This document shows positions 7,279-15,879 of a stretch of 33,274 bases of DNA, piece by piece. Source of the DNA: DATARH01 sp035504075 (GTDB taxonomy: Bacteria; Pseudomonadota; Alphaproteobacteria; ATCC43930; CGMCC-115725). Positions within the stretch are counted from its first letter, which is position 1, and each line of letters starts with the position of its first letter. Where the stretch lies: the NCBI GenBank assembly GCA_035504075.1, contig DATJSO010000045.1, positions 1 through 33,274 on the forward strand, in the 5' to 3' direction. The notes beneath the pieces were generated by a model. That model was given only the letters and a program-made list of their open reading frames with translations. It searched no databases and was not told the DNA's origin. The position numbers and the translations under genes were made by a program.

Positions 7279-9614
7279 GCGTGCAACGAGTCGGCGAACG
7301 GGTGCGGCGCGAGGAGGATTTCCGCCTGTTGACCGGGCGCGGCCGCTATGTCGAGGACGCCGCGGCGCCTGGCGCGGTGCGCGGCTATGTGCTGCGCTCG
7401 CCGCACGCGCATGCCCGCATCGTGTCGCTCGATGCGACCGCCGCGCGCACCGTGCCCGGCGTACTGGCCGTGTTGACCGGCGCCGATCTCAGGGCGCGCG
7501 GCCTCGGCACGCTCAGGCCGCACATCCCGCGCCGCAAAAAGAACGGCACGCCCGCCTTTGTCTGCCCGCAGCCATTGCTGGCGCAGGACCGCGTGCGCCA
7601 CGTCGGCGACGCTGTCGCCTTTATCGCCGCCGAGGCGCTGGACCAGGCGAAGGACGCCGCCGAGCGCATCGTTGTCGCATACGAGCCGCTGCCGGCGGTC
7701 ATTTCCGCCGAGGCGGCGCTGCAGCCGGGCGCGCCCGCCGTCTGGGACGACAACTCCGGCAACGAGGCGTTCACTTTTGCCGCCGGCGACAAAGCCGCGA
7801 CCGACGCCGCCTTTGCCCGCGCCGCCCGGGTTGTCACGCATCGCGCCGCGATCAACCGGGTCACCGCCAACAGCATGGAGCCGCGCGGCTGCCTCGCATT
7901 TTACGACCGGGACGAGGATCGTTACACGATCCGCTGCACCGTGCAGTCGGCGCACCAGACGCGCGCCGCGCTGGCCGGTCAGATCTTTCGCCTGCCGCAC
8001 CACCAGGTACGCGTCGTCTGCGAGACGATGGGCGGCGGCTTTGGCATGAAGGGCGGCTGCTATCCGGAATACGCGCTGTCGTTGTGGGCGTCGGAAGTGA
8101 CGGGGCGGCCGGTGCGCTGGGTCGCCGAGCGCAGCGAAGGCCTCATCAGCGACGAGCAGGCGCGCGGCAGCATCATCGACACCGAACTGGCGCTCGCCGC
8201 CGACGGCAAATTTCTCGCCCTGCGCACCCGCTGGATCTCGTCGATCGGCGCTTATTTTTCGAGCGACCGGCCGACGATCCCGCTGACGATCGGCATGGGC
8301 TGCCACGTCAACACCTACACGTTCGGCGCGGTCTATGCCGAGGCGACGGCGGTATTGACGAACACGATGACGACCGCGCCCTATCGCGGCGGCAGCCGGC
8401 CCGAGCCGATCTACGCGACCGAGACCGTCATCGACAAGGCGGCGCGCGAACTCGGCGTCGATCCGGTGGAACTGCGTCGCCGCAACACGATCCCCGCCGC
8501 CGCGATGCCGTATGCGACGCCGCTGCGGCAGACCTACGACAGCGGCGATTTCGCGAAGAACCTGAGCGATGTGCTGGCGCTCTCCGGCTATGACCGGGTC
8601 GCCGAGCGGCGGCCGGCGGCGCGGCGCCGCGGCAAGCTCCTCGGCATCGGCGTCGCGACGACGGTCGCGGCGACTGGCGGGCGCGACTACGAACACGCCG
8701 AGATCCGTTTTGATGCGTCGGGCGGCGTCATGCTGATCACCGGCAGCATGGACCATGGCCAGGGTCACGCGACGACGTTCAAGCAGGTCCTGTCCGACAA
8801 GCTCGGCATCGATGCCGACAAGATACGCTACCGCTGGGGCGACAGCGACCTCGTGACGATGGGGATCGGCACGTTCGGCTCGCGCTCGGCGCAGCTGTGC
8901 GGTTCGGCGGTCGTCACCGCGGCCGACCGGCTCATCGACAAGGGCCGTCATATCGCCGCACACATGTTGGAGGCGGCGGAGAGCGATATCGTGTTTGAAC
9001 GCGGCCGGTTTGCGATCGCCGGCACCGACCGCGGCGTGGCGCTCGACGAGGTGGCGCGGCAGTCGTTCAACGCGGCGGCGCTGCCGGAAGAGCTGGAGGC
9101 AGGCTTCACCGAGCGGTCGAATTACGGCCCGGCCGATGCCGCGACGTTTCCGTCGGGGGCGCATGTCTGCGAGGTGGAAATCGATATCGACACCGGCGAG
9201 GTGGCGCTCGTCCGCTACTGCGCCGTCGATGATGTCGGCGTGATGCTGAACCCGCTGCTCTGCGAAGGCCAGATCCACGGCGGCGTCGTCCAGGGGCTCG
9301 GCCAGGCGTTGCTGGAGAACCTCGTCTACGACCCGGACAGCGGCCAGCTGCTCTCCGGCTCGTTCCAGGATTATGCGATGCCGCGCGCCGACAATTTCTG
9401 CGCCTTCGAACTGCGCGAAAATGCGACGCCGACCCCGAAAAACCCGCTTGGGGTCAAGGGCGTCGGCGAGGCCGGCACGATCGGCGCGATCCCGGCCGTC
9501 ATGAACGCCGTCAACGACGCGCTCGCCGCGGCCGGCGCGCCGCCGGTCGAGTTGCCGGCGACGCCGGAAAAAATCTGGCGCGCATTGCGGGAGGCGCGCG
9601 GAGCGGCGGCTTAG
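7275..9614 (+). CDS. Xanthine dehydrogenase-family molybdopterin-binding (large) subunit
   Basis: This is a 779-residue molybdenum hydroxylase large subunit (CoxL / aldehyde-oxidase type). The N-terminal a/b-hammerhead domain (about residues 15-130: LTGRGRYVEDAAAPG, then PHAHARI) precedes the cofactor domains. The cofactor domains show TMGGGFGMKGG, a PYRGGSRPE loop near 369-377, GSMDHGQGHAT and the C-terminal GVKGVGEAGTIGA with the conserved catalytic glutamate at about E732. The loop lacks the cysteine of true CO dehydrogenases (AYRCSFR), so this is a form II or general aldehyde/heteroaromatic hydroxylase. The usual small Fe-S and medium FAD subunits are not adjacent. The substrate is unknown. 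It follows the CoA-transferase pair, suggesting a shared degradation route. Confidence 0.92.
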   Translation: MSVQRVGERVRREEDFRLLTGRGRYVEDAAAPGAVRGYVLRSPHAHARIVSLDATAARTVPGVLAVLTGADLRARGLGTLRPHIPRRKKNGTPAFVCPQPLLAQDRVRHVGDAVAFIAAEALDQAKDAAERIVVAYEPLPAVISAEAALQPGAPAVWDDNSGNEAFTFAAGDKAATDAAFARAARVVTHRAAINRVTANSMEPRGCLAFYDRDEDRYTIRCTVQSAHQTRAALAGQIFRLPHHQVRVVCETMGGGFGMKGGCYPEYALSLWASEVTGRPVRWVAERSEGLISDEQARGSIIDTELALAADGKFLALRTRWISSIGAYFSSDRPTIPLTIGMGCHVNTYTFGAVYAEATAVLTNTMTTAPYRGGSRPEPIYATETVIDKAARELGVDPVELRRRNTIPAAAMPYATPLRQTYDSGDFAKNLSDVLALSGYDRVAERRPAARRRGKLLGIGVATTVAATGGRDYEHAEIRFDASGGVMLITGSMDHGQGHATTFKQVLSDKLGIDADKIRYRWGDSDLVTMGIGTFGSRSAQLCGSAVVTAADRLIDKGRHIAAHMLEAAESDIVFERGRFAIAGTDRGVALDEVARQSFNAAALPEELEAGFTERSNYGPADAATFPSGAHVCEVEIDIDTGEVALVRYCAVDDVGVMLNPLLCEGQIHGGVVQGLGQALLENLVYDPDSGQLLSGSFQDYAMPRADNFCAFELRENATPTPKNPLGVKGVGEAGTIGAIPAVMNAVNDALAAAGAPPVELPATPEKIWRALREARGAAA

Positions 9615-9653
9615 CGAAGCAAAGTTCGTCTATCCGGGCGGCGACACGCGGCA

Positions 9654-10715
9654 ATGAGCGGCGGCAGGATCGAGGACGACGAACGGATCCTGCCGCGGCA
9701 TCTCTACCGCTATGTTGCCGCCAGTTGGCTGCACCAGATTCCGCTCCTGGCGCTGACAGTTGCGACGTTTTTGTTGCAGGTGGCGCCGCTCGAATTGCAG
9801 CGCCGCGTCGTCAACGACGTCATCAAGCGCCGCAGCTTTCACGCGGTAATCGTGCTTTGCGGCGTCTATCTCGGCGCCGTCATCGTGCAAGGCCTGATCA
9901 AGCTGGCGATGAATGTTTATCGCGGTTGGATCGGCGAGAACGCGAAACGCGACCTGCGCCGGCGGCTCTATCCGGTGCTCGACGGCGCCGCGGCGGGTTC
10001 CCGGGCCGAGGCGCAAGGAACCGCCGTATCAATGGTCGTCGCCGAGGTCGAGCCGGTCGGCGCCTTTGTCGGCAGCGCCGTCTCCGAACCACTGCTGCAG
10101 TTCGGCGTTCTCGCCTCGGTGCTCGCCTATATCGTCCACCTCAACGTCTGGATGGCGACCGCCGCGCTTGTTCTGTTCGTCCCGCAGCTTATCTTCGTGC
10201 CGCTGATGCAGCACGCGATGAACCGGCGGACCGGCATCCGCGTCTGGATATTGCGTCAAATCGGCAGCGGCGTCATCAGCCGGCACGATCCGGGCGCCGG
10301 CTACAGCCTGGAGGACGCGGCGCGCATCGATCGCGTCTTGCAGCTCAACCTGGGTATCCTGAAGTTCAAGTTCACGATGAACTTTTTGATGAACCTGTGC
10401 AGCCAGCTGCAGGTCATCGCCGTCCTGCTGATCGGCGGTTGGCTGGTACTGCACAGCCGCATCGAGATCGGTGCGATCGTTGCTTTCATTTCCGGCGTCA
10501 AGCAGCTGAACGACCCGTGGGGCGACGTCGTCAACTATTTCCGCGACGCAAATTTGAGCCTGGTCAAGTACCGCCTGTTGACGACCGCGGTTGACAGCTT
10601 CGCCGGCCGGTCGCCGGCGGCAATACCGTATGCACCGCCGCCGGCGCGCGGCCGGCGGCGGCGCTGGCTACGCGGCGTCAGCGCCGACGCCGCGGGCTCA
10701 CGCCATATGCCGTAA
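9654..10715 (+). CDS. ABC exporter-type transmembrane domain protein without ATPase domain
   Basis: This 353-residue membrane protein looks like the transmembrane half of an ABC exporter (ABC_membrane fold). About six hydrophobic segments are visible: LLALTVATFLLQVAPL, AVIVLCGVYLGAVIVQGLIK, a third at LLQFGVLASVLAYIV, a fourth at ALVLFVPQLIFVPLM, a fifth at QLQVIAVLLIGGWLVL and a sixth at IGAIVAFISGVKQL. The family-like end ...LNDPWGDVVNYFRDANLSLVKYRLL follows. There is no Walker A, signature or Walker B motif, and the protein ends in an arginine- and proline-rich tail. No separate ATPase gene is adjacent. The start ATG at 9654 has only a weak ribosome site. It may need an ATPase from elsewhere or have another role. 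Confidence 0.72.
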   Translation: MSGGRIEDDERILPRHLYRYVAASWLHQIPLLALTVATFLLQVAPLELQRRVVNDVIKRRSFHAVIVLCGVYLGAVIVQGLIKLAMNVYRGWIGENAKRDLRRRLYPVLDGAAAGSRAEAQGTAVSMVVAEVEPVGAFVGSAVSEPLLQFGVLASVLAYIVHLNVWMATAALVLFVPQLIFVPLMQHAMNRRTGIRVWILRQIGSGVISRHDPGAGYSLEDAARIDRVLQLNLGILKFKFTMNFLMNLCSQLQVIAVLLIGGWLVLHSRIEIGAIVAFISGVKQLNDPWGDVVNYFRDANLSLVKYRLLTTAVDSFAGRSPAAIPYAPPPARGRRRRWLRGVSADAAGSRHMP

Positions 10716-10795
10716 AGGTCGCGACGACAATCCTTGCGTTCGTAGGCCGCGCGGAGGCACCGTAGCGGCAGAACGCAAATCGGGAGGAACTCGCG

Positions 10796-12028
10796 ATGGC
10801 TACGACCCCTGTCGATCTGGATTGCCTCGACGGCGTCAAAGTCGTTGATTTCACGCAGTTCGAGGCCGGGCCCTCCTGCACCGAGGCCCTGGCTTGGCTC
10901 GGCGCCGACGTCGTCAAGATCGAGAACCCGGCGACCGGCGATCCCGGCCGCCGCCTGCGGCCGGGACAGCCGGATGACGACCCGTGGTATTTCCATCAGT
11001 TCAACGCCAACAAGAAGTCGCTGACCCTCAACCTGAAGGCGCAGCGCGGCCTCGAAATCGTCCGCGAGCTGCTGAAAAAGGCCGACGTGACGGTCGAGAA
11101 CATGGCGCCCGGCACGATCGAGCGGCTGGGCCTCGGCTATGACGAGGTCAAGAAACTCAACCCCGGCATCATCTATTGCCAAGTCAAGGGGTTCGGCACC
11201 GGCAGTCCGTACGAACGAAGCCTAGCGTTCGACATGATCGCGCAGGCGGCGGGCGGGCCGATCAGCGTGACGGGTGAAGCCGACCGGCCGCCGGTCAAGC
11301 CCGGCCCGTCGTTCGGCGACACCGGCACCGGTATGCTGATGGCGATCAGCATTTTGGGCGCCCTCTACAAGCGGCAGAAAACCGGGCAGGGCCGTCGGTT
11401 GCAGATCGCGATGCAGGACGCGATGATCCACTACATGCGCGTGCCGTTGTCGCGCACCCAGCAGAGCGGGCGGGCGCCGAAGCGCACCGGCAGCAGTCGC
11501 TCGGCCGAGGGCGGCCTCGTGCCGTCGGCGCTCTATCCGTGCAAGCCCGGCGGCCCCAACGATTACGTCTATGTATTCTGCAGCCGTGCCAACGCCGATC
11601 ATTGGCGGCGCCTGTTGAAGGCGATCGGCCGCGAGGATCTGGTCGGCGACGAGCGCTACGACAGCGGCGCCGCGCGCGGCCAGCGCGCCGCCGAGGTCGA
11701 TGAGCTGATCGCAGCCTGGACGCGCCGGCATACCAAGCAGGAGGCGATGAAGATCATCGGCGAGGCGGGCGTCCCGGCGGGCGCCGTCTACGACACGGTC
11801 GAATTGATGGCCGATCCCTCGCTCGCCGAGCGCGGCATCATGCAGACGATCGAACATCCGACGACCGGCACGTTGAAGATGCCGGCCTGGCCGGTGCGTT
11901 TTGACGGCACGCCGCCGCGCGTCAGGCCGTCGCCGCTCTTGGGCCAGCACAGCGCCGAAGTGCTGTCGGGCTGGCTCGGCATGAGCGAAGCCGAGATCGC
12001 CGGCCTCAAGGCCGATGGCGTGCTGTGA
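10796..12028 (+). CDS. CaiB/BaiF (family III) CoA-transferase
   Basis: This 410-residue enzyme belongs to the formyl-CoA transferase / CaiB family, which moves CoA between carboxylic acids. The N-terminus has LDGVKVVDFTQFEAGPSC, LGADVVKIENPATGD and FHQFNANKKSLTLNL, all typical. The FGDTGTGM motif at 173-180 matches the GDxxSG segment that carries the catalytic aspartate in formyl-CoA transferase (here D175, by pattern). The end contains VPAGAVYDTVELMADP and GQHSAEVLSGWLGMS, also family features. GGGAGGAA eight bases upstream fixes the start. It is preceded by the membrane-domain gene and followed by a methyltransferase in the same direction. The acid it activates is unknown. Confidence 0.93.
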   Translation: MATTPVDLDCLDGVKVVDFTQFEAGPSCTEALAWLGADVVKIENPATGDPGRRLRPGQPDDDPWYFHQFNANKKSLTLNLKAQRGLEIVRELLKKADVTVENMAPGTIERLGLGYDEVKKLNPGIIYCQVKGFGTGSPYERSLAFDMIAQAAGGPISVTGEADRPPVKPGPSFGDTGTGMLMAISILGALYKRQKTGQGRRLQIAMQDAMIHYMRVPLSRTQQSGRAPKRTGSSRSAEGGLVPSALYPCKPGGPNDYVYVFCSRANADHWRRLLKAIGREDLVGDERYDSGAARGQRAAEVDELIAAWTRRHTKQEAMKIIGEAGVPAGAVYDTVELMADPSLAERGIMQTIEHPTTGTLKMPAWPVRFDGTPPRVRPSPLLGQHSAEVLSGWLGMSEAEIAGLKADGVL

Positions 12029-12131
12029 GCGGCAGCCGGCCGTGTTGCGCGCGACACGGCCGTGCGGCGACGTCATCGCCTGGAGCGCGGCGCCGACGCA
12101 ATTCCGGCGAAATGAAGCGGGAGAAGAAGTG

Positions 12132-12989
12132 ATGCCCGACAAGGACGCCAACGCCGTGATGGGGCGCTATTGGAACGAGGTTGCGGGGCCGCGCTGGATC
12201 GGCCGGCAGGCGGCCCAGGAGGCGCGCAACGTCGAGATGCTGGAGTTGCTGCTGGCGGCAGCACGGGCGACGCCCGGCGAGCGGGTGCTCGATGTCGGCT
12301 GCGGCACCGGCGTCACGACGCTCCCCTATGCCGAGGCGGTCGGCCCGACCGGCCACGTCACCGGCGTTGATATCGCGCAGCCAATGCTCGATGCCGCCCG
12401 CAAGCGCATCGATGCGGCGGGGCTGCGGAACGTCACCCTGCTCCTCGCCGACGCGCAGGTGCACGCGTTCGCGCCGACCTCGGTCGATCTGTTGACCTCA
12501 CGCCTCGGGGTCATGTTCTTTGCCGACCCGGTCGCTGCCTTTCGCAACCTGATCGTGGCGCTGCGCCCCGGCGGGCGGCTCGTCATCGCGGTCTGGGCGC
12601 CGCTCGCCGAGAACATCCACTGGAAGATCCCGTTCGATATTGCGGTCAAGCATCTCGGCGCGCCGGCGCCACAGCCGGCGCATGCACCGGGTCCGCACGC
12701 GTTCGGCGACCGCGATTATCTGGCCGGCATTCTGCAATCGGCCGGTTTTGCCGACATCGCGATCGAACCGAAGCGTTTCCACATTCGCGGCGACACCGCC
12801 GCCGGCATGGCCGAGCATGTCGGCCTCTTCGGCGCGGTGCAGCGGCTGATGGACGAGAAGGGCGCCGACGACGCGGCGCGCCGCGCGATCATCAGCGAAA
12901 CCGAGACTGCCTTCGCCGCCTACGCGACCGCCGACGGCGTGCGCCTGCCGGCGACGTTCCTGCTGGCCACTTCGCGCCAGCCGCACTAG
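12132..12989 (+). CDS. Class I SAM-dependent methyltransferase
   Basis: This 285-residue cytoplasmic protein has the Rossmann-type methyltransferase core. Motif I is ERVLDVGCGTGVTTLPYAEA at about residues 50-69, followed by the acidic end of strand 2 in VTGVDIAQPMLDAAR, then a later ALRPGGRLVIAVWAP. It resembles UbiE/Methyltransf_25-type enzymes, but the substrate cannot be read. The ATG at 12132 is preceded by GGGAGAAG; a longer in-frame extension upstream looks non-coding. It lies 103 bases after the CoA-transferase gene and ends the plus-strand catabolic run. Confidence 0.88.
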   Translation: MPDKDANAVMGRYWNEVAGPRWIGRQAAQEARNVEMLELLLAAARATPGERVLDVGCGTGVTTLPYAEAVGPTGHVTGVDIAQPMLDAARKRIDAAGLRNVTLLLADAQVHAFAPTSVDLLTSRLGVMFFADPVAAFRNLIVALRPGGRLVIAVWAPLAENIHWKIPFDIAVKHLGAPAPQPAHAPGPHAFGDRDYLAGILQSAGFADIAIEPKRFHIRGDTAAGMAEHVGLFGAVQRLMDEKGADDAARRAIISETETAFAAYATADGVRLPATFLLATSRQPH

Positions 12990-13160
12990 GAGCCACCGCC
13001 TCCCGCCCCAGGGCGCGCAATCGGCGTCTGCCAACGAGGCGTCGATTTATTTGTGAACCATTCGCCGCAAAGAACGTTTCCGGTTCGTCTTCGTCGCCGG
13101 CGACGGCGGCGATCGATATGGCGAACCTTTACCCCCCTTTTGCAGCGGGCGGCGACCAGA

Positions 13161-14042
13161 ATGTTGAGCCGAATGCGACGGGCGGCGCTGCGCATTTATC
13201 GCGCCGCGACCGACCGGCGGATCGTGCACCGGGCCTTGCGATCGAGCGCGGCTGCCTGCGCGCTGGTCTGCATTGGGCTGACGCCGCTGACGGTGGATGC
13301 GGTGCCGCTCGGCAAATCGGTGCGCGCGTCACACTCGGATGCGCCCCGCAAGCCGGCGAATGCCGCGATCAGCAAGATCGCCGCCGCGACATCGGGCAAG
13401 CGCAGACAGCCCGGCACCGCGGGCGGCACATGGCCGAGCGGCAGCGTCACCGCGCCGCCGGCCGGCATCGGATCGGGTACCGGCCCGGCCGACGATCCGC
13501 TTGCACCGGACGGCGCGCGGCTGCAACTGATCGGCGAGGAAGACGCCGCGTCTGTCGGTATAAACGCGCCGGATGCCGCGGCGCCGATCGCTTTCCTCAA
13601 TAATTCCGCCCCGACATTCGCTTCATTCGGTGCCGCCGGTGCCGCCATAACGAGTGCGGCGGCGCCGGCCACCGATGGCGGCCCGTTCGCGTCCGCAGAC
13701 GGCAATGCCGGAAATGGCGGTCCCGGCATTGGCAGCAACCCTGCGAACGGCGATGACGGGCGCCAGGCAGGCGATAGCGGCATCGTCAGCGGCGGCGATG
13801 ACCCGGGCGGCGCTGCGCAGAATGCAGGCCTGCCCAACGCCCTCGTCGGCGATCCGGCGGCGGCGCCGTTACCCGGCGCCGCGGTGCCGCTCGTCCCGTC
13901 GTCGGTCGCCTCCGACCCGGCCTCGACCGTCCCCGAGCCGGACGCGCTGACCATTCTGCTGCCGGCGCTCGTTGCGATCGGCGCATTGCGAACGCGGAAA
14001 CTGGCGACGGCCGGTCCGGGGAAAACGGGACCGGGCCGATAA
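13161..14042 (+). CDS. Secreted low-complexity protein with PEP-CTERM-like C-terminus
   Basis: This protein has a long basic N-region, a hydrophobic segment (SSAAACALVCIGLTPLTV) that looks like a signal sequence, and then a Gly/Ala/Pro/Asp-rich, low-complexity body. Near the end is VPEP followed by the hydrophobic DALTILLPALVAIGALR and basic RTRK, which is the order of a PEP-CTERM sorting signal. A further 13 residues (LATAGPGKTGPGR) follow, which is unusual. The reading frame extends back to a GTG at 13053, but codons there have low GC at third positions and encode a run of arginines, so I place the start at ATG 13161 (293 residues). No exosortase is in the window. Function is unknown; a surface or matrix role would be inference. 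Confidence 0.6.
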   Translation: MLSRMRRAALRIYRAATDRRIVHRALRSSAAACALVCIGLTPLTVDAVPLGKSVRASHSDAPRKPANAAISKIAAATSGKRRQPGTAGGTWPSGSVTAPPAGIGSGTGPADDPLAPDGARLQLIGEEDAASVGINAPDAAAPIAFLNNSAPTFASFGAAGAAITSAAAPATDGGPFASADGNAGNGGPGIGSNPANGDDGRQAGDSGIVSGGDDPGGAAQNAGLPNALVGDPAAAPLPGAAVPLVPSSVASDPASTVPEPDALTILLPALVAIGALRTRKLATAGPGKTGPGR

Positions 14043-14163
14043 CCGGCGGTTTCGCGGCGGTGGACGCGCGGAACCGGGGTCGTGCGACATCCAGTCGGTG
14101 GCATCGCGCGGCGCGCGCATTACAATGTCTGCGCATTCTGTCTTCACGAAAGCGGAGATGGCC

Positions 14164-14859
14164 ATGCGCGTATGGCAAACAGCTCTTCTGGCGGGCGTCG
14201 CTGTTGCGGCGCTCGGTTTCGCCGGCGCGGCGGCGCCGGCGTCGGCACAGCAAGCGCACATTATGACGGTGCAATTGCCCGGCGGCGGGGTTGCCCAGAT
14301 CGAATACGCCGGCAATGTCGCGCCGCGGGTAAGCATTGGCAACACACCGATGCCATTCAACGGATTGGCGCCGTTGCCAGCGTTCTTCGGCCCCGATTCG
14401 CCGTTCGCTCAGTTCGACCGCATCTCGGCGGCGATGGACCGCGAGGCGGCGGCGATGTTCCGCGAGGCGGCGACGATGGCGGCCGAAGCACGCGCCGAGG
14501 GGTTGAGCGAGGCGGCGATGCAGAGCCTGCCGCCGGGCAGCCGGAGCTATTCGTTCACCACGGCGATATCCGGCGACCATGTCTGCTCGGAGAGCGTCGA
14601 GATCACCCGGCCGGGCAACGGCGGCGCGCCGCAGGTCACGCGGCACAGCTCGGGAAATTGCGGCGCGTTGCTGGGCTTCGGCGGCACGCCCGGCTCGGTC
14701 GATCTGCCGAACGCGGCACCGGCGCCGCCGCCGCGACCGACATGGACGCGCGCGCCCGCTGTGGTACCGGCCGTGCAGCCGCACGCGGTGTGGACCAGCG
14801 CCGCTGGCGCCGAACCCTATGCCGGTCTCGTCGAGCCGATCCCGACCGCGACGCGCTGA
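14164..14859 (+). CDS. Secreted protein of unknown function
   Basis: This is a 231-residue exported protein that I do not recognise. The N-terminus is a clear signal peptide (MRVWQTALLAGVAVAALGFA, then a PASAQQA cleavage region). The mature part has short beta-like stretches, an Ala/Glu-rich helix (residues about 90-120, with AAMDREAAAMFREAATMAAE), two cysteines (in HVCSES and GNCGALLG) that could form a disulfide, and a Pro/Ala-rich tail. GGAG seven bases upstream supports the ATG at 14164. It follows the PEP-CTERM-like gene by 121 bases in the same direction. The two may be expressed together, but nothing shows a functional link. Confidence 0.75.
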   Translation: MRVWQTALLAGVAVAALGFAGAAAPASAQQAHIMTVQLPGGGVAQIEYAGNVAPRVSIGNTPMPFNGLAPLPAFFGPDSPFAQFDRISAAMDREAAAMFREAATMAAEARAEGLSEAAMQSLPPGSRSYSFTTAISGDHVCSESVEITRPGNGGAPQVTRHSSGNCGALLGFGGTPGSVDLPNAAPAPPPRPTWTRAPAVVPAVQPHAVWTSAAGAEPYAGLVEPIPTATR

Positions 14860-14878
14860 TATCGATTGACCGCGAGGC

Positions 14879-14913
14879 GAGCGGACGACGAGGCGCCGCG
14901 GCGTCGTCCGCTC
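14879..14913. terminator. Convergent-gene hairpin
   Basis: A perfect 12-base inverted repeat (GAGCGGACGACG at 14879-14890 and its complement at 14902-14913) with an 11-base loop sits between two convergent genes, just after one stop and just before the other. It is very stable but lacks a T-tract on either side, so it is a possible bidirectional transcript-end or RNA-protecting hairpin rather than a textbook terminator. Confidence 0.5.
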
Positions 14914-14924
14914 CCCGTGGCGAA

Positions 14925-15860
14925 TTACACCTTGCCGTCGCGCTCGATCGCGGCCTTCAGTTCCGCCTCGGGCACCTCGATCTTGACGCCGGCGCGCTCC
15001 TGCTGCAGCAGCATTGCGACGCGCGAATCGCGGTCGCTCCAGCCGCGGTTCAGCGCTTCGGTCAACTCGTCGAGCGCCAGATTGGCCATGTGCATCGGCA
15101 CCTTTAATTCGCGCGCCAATTGCGTCGCCAGCGTCACATCCTTGTGCGCGAGGCGCAGCGCGAAGGCCGGCGGGTCATAGCGGTTGGGCAGAAACTGGTC
15201 GACAAGACCGTCGAACGTGCGCCGCCGGCCGCCGGCGCCCTGCCGCACTGCTTCCCACAGCGCCAGCGGTTCGACCCCGGCCTTGACGCCCATCGTGAAG
15301 ACTTCGGCGAGGCAGCATTGGATCGCATAGCCGGCGCAGTTGTGCACGAGCTTGGCGACCGAGCCGGCGCCGATCGGGCCGATATAGCGCGCTTGGTCGC
15401 CGATTGCGTCGAGCACCGGTTTGTGCCGGTTGAAGATCTGCTCGTCGCCGCCGACCCACAGCGCGAGCCGGCCCGACGCGGCGCCCCTCGGGCCGCCGCT
15501 GACCGGCGCGTCGAGCATGTAGAGGTGCTTCGCCGAGAAACGCCGGTTCAATTCACGCACCAGCGTCGGCGAATTCGTCGACAGGTCGAACCAGGCGCTG
15601 CCGTCCGTCATGCCGGCGAGAAGGCCGTTGTCAGCGAGCGCCACCAGCTCGACCTCGGGCGGGCCGGGCAGCGAGGTAAAGATGACCTCGCACTCGGCGG
15701 CCAATGCCTTCGGCGTGTCGGCCCACTCTGCGCCCGCCGCCAGATGACGCTCGGCGGCGGCGCGGCGGATGTCGTGGACGACGAGCTGGTGCCCGGCCTT
15801 TTGCAGATTGGCCGCCATGCCGGCGCCCATCGTGCCGAGCCCAATAAACCCGATTTTCAT
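14925..15860 (-). CDS. 3-hydroxyisobutyrate dehydrogenase-family NAD(P)-dependent oxidoreductase
   Basis: This 311-residue enzyme is a beta-hydroxyacid dehydrogenase that would oxidise a small 3-hydroxy acid. It shows the N-terminal nucleotide-binding loop GFIGLGTMGAGMA (residues 4-16), the substrate-binding motif DAPVSGGPRGA (117-127) and the catalytic-lysine region GAGSVAKLVHN, with K170. The second asparagine of the usual KxxNN is a cysteine here (HNC), a mild departure. GGGAGG six bases upstream fixes the ATG at 15860. 3-Hydroxyisobutyrate, tartronate-semialdehyde and related dehydrogenases share these motifs, so the substrate is open. Downstream on the same strand order, no partner gene is evident. 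Confidence 0.9.
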   Translation of the reverse strand: MKIGFIGLGTMGAGMAANLQKAGHQLVVHDIRRAAAERHLAAGAEWADTPKALAAECEVIFTSLPGPPEVELVALADNGLLAGMTDGSAWFDLSTNSPTLVRELNRRFSAKHLYMLDAPVSGGPRGAASGRLALWVGGDEQIFNRHKPVLDAIGDQARYIGPIGAGSVAKLVHNCAGYAIQCCLAEVFTMGVKAGVEPLALWEAVRQGAGGRRRTFDGLVDQFLPNRYDPPAFALRLAHKDVTLATQLARELKVPMHMANLALDELTEALNRGWSDRDSRVAMLLQQERAGVKIEVPEAELKAAIERDGKV

Positions 15861-15879
15861 GTGTTGCCTCCCGTTTCCT

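Noticed and set aside
7212..9278. Long minus-strand open frame (about 688 codons)
   Set aside because: It is antisense to the molybdopterin subunit, is rich in Arg/His/Asp as expected from reading a GC-rich gene backwards, and has no recognisable motif.
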